Assembly: GCA_050084985.1 (NCBI GenBank)
Contig: JBITNC010000001.1
Coordinates: 43,028,001-43,092,000 of the forward strand
Reading direction: 5' to 3'
DNA length: 64,000 nucleotides
From: Nageia nagi
Taxonomy: Eukaryota; Pinophyta
A program made the position numbers and the translations under genes. This document shows, in pieces, positions 35,501 through 47,500 of this stretch. The notes under the pieces are model-generated. The model did not search any database and was not told where the DNA came from. It saw nothing but the letters and a program-made list of their open reading frames with translations. Position 1 is the first letter of the stretch. Each line of letters begins with the position of its first letter.

Positions 35501-38500
35501 TTGGAAACATAGTTGGGCAATTGATAGGCCTTCAGAAATATTTCAAGTATTAATGCTTTTGGAAGGAAAATCTTAAAAAAATTTGCAGTCACAGTTACGG
35601 ATTATATTCGGTTAGAAAAAAGTGGAACCAAGGCTTGAAAGGATGAGATATTCAATCAGTATTCTACATAACCAGGCTAGAAACAAATTGGAAGTTAAGA
35701 CTCAATGTTTTCAATTAGAATTCTTGGCATTACATGCTGCTTTGGGACAAACTCCACTAGAGAGTATACAGAAAAATTGGAAAGAAGTTTGGGAAAGGAA
35801 GATCTGCCAAAGGTTAAGACCTTTATCTGATTCGTATTCCATAAGAAGATGCTTACATGGAAAACCATTACTAGAAGATTATTTGAATGACCTATTTGGT
35901 ATTTGGTATATACTATGCAATCAAGAGGAAGAATCAATTGATTTGGGAAGTTTGGTAAAGGTGTATGAGAAACTTGGGCAATGACAATGAACATGGACAT
36001 TTCAGTATGTATCCACAACTCAAATGTAAATTAAAAGCAAAAAGCTTGAAAAAGATCATGGAGGTTGGACATGGAATAATATGTTGAACAATTTGGTTGG
36101 AACAGAATCAGAGGATATTCAAAGGGAAAAACATATCAATGAGTTGAATGACAAAAAAGATAGCAGCTTGAATTCAAGCACATGAGTGTTCTATATCCAA
36201 TGAACCTAACCCAAATGCAAAGCTATAATGATGTATAATTGTAGCAAATACATCAAGTGGGAACTTGATTTCAGAGCAAGTAGAAAAGTTCTGAATTAAC
36301 TTCAATTCACTCTCAACCAGGAACACAATGGTTGCAATTAAAGTTTGATGGAGCTTCAAAAGGGAATCCCAGAAAGGCACATGAGCCTTTTATATCCAAT
36401 GAACCTATGCCAAACACAATAGCTATAATGATGGCTAATTGCAGCAAATACATCAAGTGGAAACTCTATTCCAAAACACGTAGAAAAAGTTCTGAATTAG
36501 CTTTGATTCATTCTCAATCAGGAACAAGATTGTAGCAATTAAAGTTAAAAATGTTTAAAATGGACAACTTCAGAATCATAAGTAATAAAATGATAACTTT
36601 ACTGTAAAAAATTAAAAATTATGACATGTATAGATTTCATAAACTAAAAAAAGAAAATAAACCTGGCTATCAAGGGCTCATAAAAGAATTGGATTATTGT
36701 TAGCATAGAATGGAAGTAGAGAAATGTTAAACACATTTCAAAAGGATAAACAAGTGAGAAATTTTCTTTAATGACCCACAATTTAAGAGGAGAATAAAGA
36801 AAGGCTCCTTTGATTCTACCAACTAAGGAAATACTACAAATGCTCATCATTTTACAAGGTTCCTTTAATTCTGTAAACTAAGGAAATACTACAAATGCTC
36901 ATCATATTACAAGGTTCCTTTAATTCTGTAAACTAAAGAAATACTACAAATGCTCATCAAATTACAAGGTTCCTTTGATTCTACAAACTAAGGAAATAAT
37001 ACAAATGCTCATCATTTTACATCATCATACACAACTGTAAGTTTCTATACCTTACGAAACCCAATTTTCCCCAAAAGTGTCTTGTACATTCTTACAACTT
37101 CTGCACCCTATACCATGCAAAGGATTAGCTTTATCAGTACACATCAATCTAGAACCAATAAAATCATAACTAATAGCATGAAACTATTGAATAATTCTAA
37201 ATAGAGATATTGCTTACCTTCTCATATACCTAAAAGCCAATGTCAGACAAGGGAAGTCGAGATTATGCACAACAAAACATTGGACATTAGACCAACAATA
37301 TATAAGATAGCTGTAAAAAAATCTTAAAAATTAAGGAAAGTTACGAAATAAATTACCGTCACTGTAATAGTTGGTGAAGATTAATTTCCATTTATCCAGC
37401 AAAACAAGTAACCATTAGACTACGACTCAAAACTAAAAAGATTTCTCATTTAATAATCAAGTAGCACGAGTTAAAAAAACATATATCAAACTTAGATCTC
37501 ATTCATTTGAATATGTTTCTATACGAATTTTGGCACAAAAGCTCAATTGTGAGATACATAATTACCTGTATAAAAATTGTCCATCTATTGTAAGAAGGCA
37601 AACCAGCAAAAGATCAGTACGAATCCAAAACATAAATGAAGAAAACCACAGATTAAATCATGAAAAGTCAACTAACATTTTAAAGGTACCTTAATATATG
37701 AATGTGGGCGTACAGGGTGAGACATGGGACCAGCATCCTGTTTTCATATTCCACATGATGTTAATATAATAGCCATTAAGATAGATATTCTGCATATTCA
37801 TCACCAAAAACAAATAAAGTATCTGAAAAGTGGTGTTTATGTAACTTTGAATACAAAACATAAGTCAATCATATTTATTGTTTTCAACCTTCAAAATGCT
37901 ATATAAATGAAGCTATATTGCCAAAATAATAGGTGTTGATTCCCTGCAAGTAGGTTTAAATTATACATATGAAATCCAGTATTTAATGAAAAAAAATCAC
38001 ATCCAACGGTATTGTTTCCTAGACGTGACCTATAACTATAGCTGTATTGTTAAACATATCGCATACAGAATTTTGTATTGTATGTTTGAAAGTTACAATA
38101 TAATTCTTTAGTTTTAGAAAGCATTATAGATTAAAATGTTGTTATTGAAATAGTTCAGAATCATAAAATTTCATATCACGCTGAAAAACATTATTAAGAA
38201 GACAATTTGACGAATAATCAATAAATGCAAGAATGGGCGGACAAGCAACGCTATGTGACACTAGGTAAAAAGCAAATTAAATGTCAATAATTAAAAAACT
38301 CCGCAAGCTAAACAGATGTTCAATTAGAGATTTTATCCAGCAGAAGTATGATCAGGCCCTCATTCTTGTTGTAGTAGACAACCAAGTTATTCCTCATAAC
38401 ATAGATGAATAAAAGTTGCAGAATATTTCTGGAGATGCTGCATCTTGCGTACAGCTAGCTAATGTATTAATTTCCATTCATGAATTTGACAGTTCCATCC

Positions 38501-41500
38501 TTAAAAATAAATATGACAATATGGCCAATTGCGTATTAAGCTGCTTTTCAAGCGTAAAAAATTCTCATTGCAATTCTAAATTAGACTGAATTTTAATCAA
38601 ATCTGAATATCATCTAGAACCATTTCTTCATGCCATTTTGTGGGTTTTTCCATTAAGTGAAAAAATTAGCTAAAGGCAATTTATTTCAATTATTTGAAAC
38701 AATCAAAAAGACAATGTAGGGAAAATTAGGCCTATAATATTTTAACTTGTTTGATGCAAACATGGTTCTTGAAATGCAGAAATCTGGACTAGCAAATATC
38801 ACTCATAAAGCCTGCAAATCTGTTACAACCAACATTGCATGCAGTAGCGGGGATGGGAACTGCGGAAATGTTTATCTGGGAACAATGGGGCGATGAAGAC
38901 TCATTTTTAAGAAACAAGGAGGATGATATATATATATATAATAATAAAAAATACAGAAACTTTAACTTATTTAATCTGAAACTGTAACCAGGGAACGTAT
39001 CCTATGGAGTTTCATTGTATCCAGAAATGAGGATACAAGGATACCGCCCTTTTAGACAGGGAAACATGTATCCTACGTAACACAGGTTACAACTTACAAC
39101 TTATGACCCTTGCATAGACCATGTCAGCTATCTTTAATTTTCTTGATTCAGGACCAGGGCAGAGGGATTAGCAATTGAAAATATTTTCCTGGCAATTGTG
39201 AAAGGTAAATTTGACAATTGAGTGAAATTACAGCTGATAAACTCCACCAAGATTCGTATCTTATTCTAATCAGGTATGCATATTGCAGTTATTTTTTGCA
39301 AATATTTTTCATTTGTATGGTGTCTTTCATTGGGGGATCTAAAGATCAAGACAATCCAATATCAAAATTCTTGACATTTTTCAAGAATTTTTGAGAATCC
39401 ATCTTCAGCTGAGATTAAAAAGAATATCAGGCCCACATTTACCCCATTTGGATACCGTCCATATTAAATACATCTTTAGAAGATTATCACCAACAAATGT
39501 TACATTGGTCCCAGAAATAAACCATCCTCTAGAAAAGAACTTTTCACAAATAGTGTGGTGTACAACATAGATCACCCACAATCAGCCCACTTACCTAAAA
39601 TCTAAAACCTCAGAACTTTTCAATCTTCCGGTTGGACCAAATTTCCTGTACCTTGTAACTATCCTAATTTTATTATTCCTATATTATTGTGTGATGCATG
39701 GAAAGGCTTTGATTTTCTGTTTATGCTACGTGCTCTTTGGTCTATAATTTACTTCATTAATTGTTTATTCAAAAGCCTTGTGACAATACATATCCTCAAT
39801 AAAAATCTAGCACTATGCTTGTTTAAGAAATGGTTGTGTTTATTCCTATCCACAAAGCCCTTTCTATTAGTTGTGAAAGTTCCTCACACAATGCTATTGT
39901 CATCATAACCTAGTAAAACAAAAAGAGGTTTTCAGTAGAATCAGTACCCATTTTCTTCTTTGGATAATAATCTAGCCAGAATTTCTTAAAATAATAAAGC
40001 CATTGTCGTATCATCATGTACTCCAATTCATGATTAGCTTTACACAACAAAGAGAAGCTCTCACAGGACAAAAAAGGCTATGGAAAATGTAGATGATTTG
40101 CCTTTAGGCTTTACCTGAGGAAATTGATAGTTACGTAGCTTTGCAACATCTCCGATTCGCTTAACAGCACGACTACCCATGTCAGATGAAAACTCCTGCA
40201 AAAACAAGTAAAGACAATAAACTAACAGGACAGGAGGAAAGAAAAAGGCCTTAACTGTCTTGCAAATCAAATCTATCAGCTCACCTGATCTCGAAAAACA
40301 GTAAGGCCTTCCTTCAAACTTAGTTGAAACCAATCACGACATGTTACCCTGTGTCATCAGGAAACAGAACAAGGGTTAGCATTTGACGGAAAACAATCAC
40401 TAATAATTTAATAATACTATTAATTGAATTGTTATAATTTACATAACCAACCTGTAATAGTAAAGACACAAGGACATTCAACTAAGTAAATAATAGAATC
40501 CGCTCGACGAACAAATGCATGTAAGTCAAACTCTAAAATCCTAAAAAGTGCCAGTGGCAATTAGAAAAATTGATGTTCTAGTTAGGGTATATCTTAAATC
40601 CTCCTATGTTTCGTGGTCTAAAACAGAAATGACTGACAAGATGTATAGAAATCTCTATTACCAAATCTTATCAAATAAAAGCAAATAGTATTTTTTACCT
40701 ATTGCCTGTCCAGTTGTGGAAATACTGCAAAAGACAAGAAACCACCGGCAAAAGCAAAATTAATATAACTAATCTTTTCTGAGACATTAAGTGCAAAATC
40801 CATGTCTGCATATCTTGTTTCCTTGAAAGAAACATACCTCGTGGCCAATAACACCTAATATAGCAGCATAGTCTGCATCTGTTGCTGTTTCTGGGGATGC
40901 TAAAACAAGTCTTGAATTGAATATCTGTATGTGTAAATGCTGTTACAACTTCTTGCCTTTGCAATCCAACGGGTATAATCCATCAAGGAATTGTAGAAGC
41001 GTAAGAAACAAAAATAATCAAAAGCATATAACATACATTGAGACTTTTATTCTCCATAGCTCCCCTGTGCACATAAACAATATGAAAGAAAAAAATAAGA
41101 ATGTATGGTACAAAACCTCCATATGAAAAATATAGATTTTCTAAGCCCAAAAGTTCCATCCATGTCTTTGGCACAGCAAACTATTGCAGTCTACACACTG
41201 TAATTGATACATCAATGTGTACTGAAACCAAGGTTGTCATTGGCCTCTATACTTTAATTCAACACATCAGCAACAACTAAGACACGTATATAACTATTGT
41301 CTAGAGAAGTACAATAATTTCTCACATGTTAAAATCTGGTACTGCAACAATGTTAAACAAATCAAGATCATACTCCAGACCAAATACCTGTCAAAGAAAA
41401 AAATCAATAGAAAAGTCAGAATCTTGACATGAAACCTTACTTCAAGATTAATACAGTTAAAAACAAAAAAAAATATAAACTCACATCTTCATCCCACTTC

Positions 41501-44500
41501 ATGGCTGCCTTGAGAGAATACATCGCATGGGCTGTCTTGGACACATCTTGGGAAGGAGTCCAAATGCTAAGTGACACCTGGCGTCCTGATCGTGTAGTGA
41601 AAGTGTCATCTCTACTAACCAACTGGCCTGCAACCAATGCAAACAGGTAGCTAGGCTTCTTGAAAGGATCCTCCCAGACAGCATAGTGCATTCCTTCCTG
41701 TGAACAGAGAAAATTAACAAGTTATAATACTTGCAACAAACATACTGTGTACTCGAGATATATTTCATACTGAAACGTGCATACCTCAAGATCTCCCTGG
41801 TCTACTAGGTTTCCATTAGACAAAAGCACGGGGTAGAGTTTTTTATTGGCCTCAATTCGGGTAGTGAATTTTGCCATTACATCTGGTCGATCCTGCATTA
41901 TATGAATCCAAATTGGAATCCTAGTCATCCTAAAGCTAGGAAAATAGAACATATGCAAACTTGAAACATTCTGACGATAAATTTAACATGTTAAAGGCGT
42001 ACCATATATATGAAATAAATTACAGAAATAAACATTTACCTTAGTAAGAAATCAACAAAGATAAAAGCACACCCATTACACAGAATTTGAGAGGGAAACT
42101 TTTATGATTATCAATAAAAAAAAATACTCTATCTCAGCAATTATTATTAATCACAGGAATTTGAGATATACAATACAAAAAAAATAGATAGAAAAAAGTG
42201 ATGTATATTCAACAATAAGCTTGAGTTTTGTTAGCCTGTCCATGGAAGGTGGATTGGTAATGTGGGTAATTTCCATTGTGGAGACCCAAGTTCAAATCTC
42301 AACACTCTTCCAATGCAGGCTCCTGAGTTTCAGTACCCTTCTCTGAAATTAAGAAAGTGGTTTGAGAAATAACTTAATTCTCATTAGTTATATATGTGTA
42401 TACATAGATCAATCTATTAGAGATTATCTAAGGGTTGATATAAAGACATTATTGTGTAATCCAACAATTGTGGTTAAATCACATGGATTGGAAGGACTTC
42501 TTGTGCCTATTGAAAGGCTACTCCTAGCAGTCATTTGTAAGCTTCTAACAAGAATCATTGTTCAATTATTATTGTGACATCGTTTTAAGGCTTAACCATC
42601 CACCATATTCTTGTGCATTATTCTCTTCTATTTTTGCTTCAAACATTGCTTTGTGTGGAATTCTCATGGTGTAATTTTTCAACAATACTGCATAATTCTT
42701 CAATGTATACATGAATATGTTTTTTATTAAAACCACAATAAAAATGAAGATAAACTACATTCCCTGAACAGGAAAAACAATGAGACGATTGACATATTCT
42801 TCCCCAAGTTTGTACATAACTCTTTAAAATCAAGTATTTGAAAAAAAGTCTCAAGAGAATATCAAGCCAAATCAAGATACAGAATATAAAAAAACACACA
42901 CCCATTTGACAACAGCAATATCAAGAGAGAAAAATACTATAACAAACCTGATAGAAAATAATTTTGCGGAAACCTTCTGCTTCACACTGAGTGCAAAAGT
43001 TTGAAGATGATTTGTATAGACCCTGTTAAAAGAACAATCTACAGTTCAAATACAATAAAGGAATGCTAACAGATTATCTGCTAAAATTCCACTGTTTAAG
43101 TAATTTTTACCTCTAAAGATGTATTCTTCTGAGGGTATATCTCTGTCTCTACTTCCAGTGTGAATAAAGATTTTGGAACAGACAACAATGTAAGATGGCG
43201 AGGAGTCAGTTGAAATCCTCCTTTCTGCAAAACATCATTACCACGAATTAATCAGAAAAGAGAAGCAGAGGAAGAAAGGGTGGGAAAAAAAAAACCATAT
43301 AATATGATTAAAAAACAATGAAACAGGATTTACAAGAATTGATGAAAATAAAACTAAATTTGACAAAAAGTACAAATCATTACTGATATACGTAAGTCAT
43401 TAACCATGGCATGAGTAAAGACCAAAAAGCTTCAACAGGTAGAACATGGAAAACTGCATGGAGATAGCAACATAAGATGGAAAATCATGTGTAAGGCATG
43501 CATATATTGTCAGAAAGCAAAGAGACCACAAAATGCAACAGGCTTATTTTTTATGATGTGCTAAGAAGGTATCAAGTTATTGAAGTCATGTCAAAAATAC
43601 CTGATAAGAAAATGGGGCCTCCAAATTCATTAAATTTGAAGATCATTTTTTACGAAATGCTTAGATAGAAACATGCTAATTCAAAACCAAGGTAAATATT
43701 GTGACAATATAGTCCACTCAAACACACGATAACACGTTAATAATATATAGAATGTGCACTAACTTGGTCAACTTCTACTACAACTTAAAGTGTTAATTTT
43801 CTAAATGAAATTAGTCACCATCTGCATGTGCACGTTGATAATATCTCTAAAAGTGTTAATTTTCTAACTGAAATAAGCCACAGTCTGCATTCACACATGG
43901 TTAATATTGCTAACTAATCCTAGTCACTCTTAGTAACAAAATATCCTAATCAATATTAGGACACAGTCGATATTGGTCATCTTAATGCAATCACATGTCC
44001 TCCCTCAAATTAGGTAGGAATGTTTTTATTAGTAAAAATCACATGCTGACAAGCATATGCCTGTTTTTCTTATAAAAGCATGTGCATGTTAAACATCATG
44101 CACAATTTGCAGCCCCACTATTACATGGAATAAATGTCATGATGCAGTTTTCTAGACTTATAGTTAGTACTAACTATGTATGTCACTTCTAACTTTTTTA
44201 TTTATAACACAAAAGAATTCATGGTCAAGTTTGGTCTAGCCCAACAAGCCAAACGTGAAATGTTATAATGACAAAATTATTTGCAGCATTGAAATCCCTT
44301 TCCCTTTTAACTTGTACAATGGATTCAAAGATGAAACCTAGCAAACAACTACATAGTATATACGCAAAATTTAACAATGAGATCTGAAAATTGCCAATAA
44401 TGATACTAAATGTTCAAAAAGTAGAAAAGGATCAAAAGGGTGGAACGGCCATGGAGAGGTTATCAATCAGGTAATATCGAAAAGATCAAAATTGCCAATA

Positions 44501-47500
44501 ATGATAATAAATATACATTCCTGATGGCCAACATACTCTTGAGGCAACCAGATGGAACAAGAAATGCAAACAGAGGACAAAAAAGCAATGGCTAATTTTT
44601 TAGCATTTTTGCAACATACAATCATATGCTACAGATTCACCATACAATGATGCTTTGTGAATGCTTTGACAACTATTGGTGAGTTCAAAACCTCAACATC
44701 TCATGAGTTAAGAGGACCCCTTCTTGCCCAACGTGTAGAGAATGTGCATGTGCTTGTTGAGGAATAGAAAAAAATACGGGTGAAGAAGGGTTGCACAATT
44801 ATGTTTGATGGATGGACAGATGCAAGAGATGAACACTCATCAATTTTTTGGTTACATTTTTTGGTTACTTAAGCAGGAGGCATTGTGTTTCTGATATCAG
44901 TAGATGCTTCCAATAAAATCAAATCAGATAGAACATTGTTTGAGCTAGTTGAGGAGGTAATATTGGTCCAAATTATCACTCATAATACAGCTGCATGTGT
45001 GGCAGCAGAAAGACTTCTTGAGAAGAGGTTTCCTGCTATTTTTTGGACACTTCTCCAAAAATTAAAAAGAGGTTTATCGAACTCAAAAAAAATATTTAGA
45101 ATCAGATTTCTTTCATAATTTTTTTCTGCATGATTGTCGAATAATTTGCCATGTTTTGTAATAAACTATTTGTATGTATTTTGATGACATAAACTCTGTG
45201 TATTCGTAATTTTAAATGCAAAAAATTTGTTCACTTTATCTAAAATCCATTTTTTGGGGATTTTTTACCACGTAATTGCCAAATCACCATTCATCTCCTG
45301 ATCAATCCAAACGATTAATGGCTGATTCCACATTTTAAAACACTATTATCAATAACATAATTTAGAACCGTATAAACTATTATCATATGCACGGGCTTAC
45401 CAAATCCTATCAAACATCCCTAAAGCCGCAATGTTAACTAATTCTTTTCTCAAATATATCATTGCTAAATTTCAAATGCTTCCCCATTATACATTTCAAG
45501 ACCTCAGCGCTTGTAATATTAAAGTTGTTTAAAAACAAATATTAATCCACCAATTAAGAGTATAGACAACACAAAAAATACAACAATTCTGATCATTAAG
45601 TTCAATGCTCAAGTTAAGATATAAATGTGCTACTACTTAAATACTTCAGAAACTTTAAAAAAATCTCAATGGTCAAACTTTAAACAACTGCCATGAGTCA
45701 TATTTATCCAAAAACCAATGGAATTGAAACCATCAATGCATACCTCCACTTCATTTCCATTTACTCTGATAGAAATCAACTTAAGGTCACGTCCATCCAA
45801 CACTAAAGGCAATTCCATGCCTGCATTTTTACCCAATAAGTTTCAGCTAAGTGCCAAATACATAGTGCACAACAAAAAAATTGATTAGTACAAATTACCT
45901 AACTCTTAAAGGTTTGTTAAGACCACTAACAGACTTTCTACAACCAAAATTGACAGCTAGAAGTCCATAAGCAAAATGTGTCAATATCCATTTCCTAAAA
46001 GTCGTGTTCCTACAAAATACAGGTCTATTAAATAAAATACTGAATGTGCAAGTGAGGTGTAAATGTTACAAATCAATGACCAATGATAAACTAGTAGCTA
46101 ACATACCTAATGCCATGTTATATTAATATCTATAATAGTAAGTACAGTACCTTCAACTCTGGGCCGAACAGCTATCGTTGCCAATACTCTTGTTTTCTCC
46201 TCACCCAATACAAATTTCAGGTCCACCTACCACATACAGCATCAATCAATGTGATTTATAACTACCTAGACTTTCAAACTAACCAAAAAATTTAATTGAC
46301 ATTCTTTCTATAAAACAGTTGAGATATAGAATGGGGAAAGAAAGGAAAACTCAAAACTTTAAAAAATATGATGACTTCTAATGTCACAAGAATTCTCATC
46401 AAATTACATACTCTATGCATGGAATATTGTGAAAAGTAAATGTGTAAATGTGTTTTGTCATGTGATATTTAGTCCTCACTGACTGAATGTACAAAGTAAG
46501 AGCAAGTGTCAACAACTGAAAGTGAAAAGGAAAAAACTTGGAACAATTCCAATCATTAAAATAAGAAATAAGTTTTGAAAAAATTAGCTAAGATTTTCCC
46601 AAACTTTTCACAAGCTTTCAATTACTCGCAGGTTAATTCAAATAATTTCAAGCAATTCATAAGTTTGACCAGGATTTTATCATTTAAAATTTTAAACCAC
46701 GGCCAAATTAAGAGTTTCCTCTGCTCATGAAAGAAGAATGAAGAGTGCTTGATAATCCATATAAGTCGTGGAATCTGGATTCTATGGATTATCATATCTA
46801 CAACAAGGAATTTCAGGGAATGACTAATTGTTAAATATAAGTAAAGTTGGTTTAACTGATGCTTCACCGCAGCATGTTGGATTAATAGTCTAAGGTGAAT
46901 CGTATATGATTGTCATATATCTCAAATACCAATGGCCTACTTTAGAAATCTAATATTTTAGGATAAAGTATAACATGGACTCTACATCTACAACATTGTT
47001 TCAAGCAATAAGAGGAAAAACTCTCAAGAAGTCTTCCATTGTTCTAGTCTACAGGAAATGGTCAGATGTGTGGTCAATTAGCTTCATAATTCATCCTCAT
47101 ACAAATTACTAGGAGGAATCAATGATGTCAACGATAGCCCAAGAGAACTCATAGAGGTCTGTTTTATCCATAGGGAATATCCTGCTGGAGAATATGAATT
47201 CAATTTGGAAATTAAAAATTGAAATGCCATATTTGCATAGTAAAGCAAAATATCTAAGTTACTCAGCGTTATGATACTTTCCTATATTCCTCTTGTAGAC
47301 AAAATAATTTATGAAATGTACTGTCCCGTGAGATTGCAGTAACTATATGATATTTCTTGTTTAACAATTAGAATTTGTCATTTTCTATTTGGATGCTTTA
47401 AACTCCAAAAAGATTTTTTATTCCATCCTACCAGTATTAAAATATTTTTACCTGTTAGAAAATAATAAGAGAACAATTTAATAAACATCCAAGATGGCAC

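Larger units (their letters stand above)
34016..37050 (-). other. MPA1: Intron 20 (3.0 kb) with LINE-like debris and tandem repeats
   Basis: It has GT-AG borders (CGTAAG|GTATAG, TTTTTCAG|GGAATGG). 34330-36560 looks like decayed retroelement sequence with an RNase H-like start ([11 protein letters not shown] near 36338-36370) inside a 200-bp tandem duplication. 36801-37020 is a perfect-period 55-bp repeat. No other gene is visible. Confidence 0.65.

Noticed and set aside
35622-35984. Plus-strand frame of 120 codons in intron 20
   Set aside because: No domain is recognised; it sits in decayed retroelement-like sequence beside an RNase H-like motif and is not an aminopeptidase exon, since exons 20 and 21 join in phase without it.
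36801-37020. Possible CRISPR-like array
   Set aside because: The 55-bp units are contiguous with no spacers, and the sequence is a plant intron.
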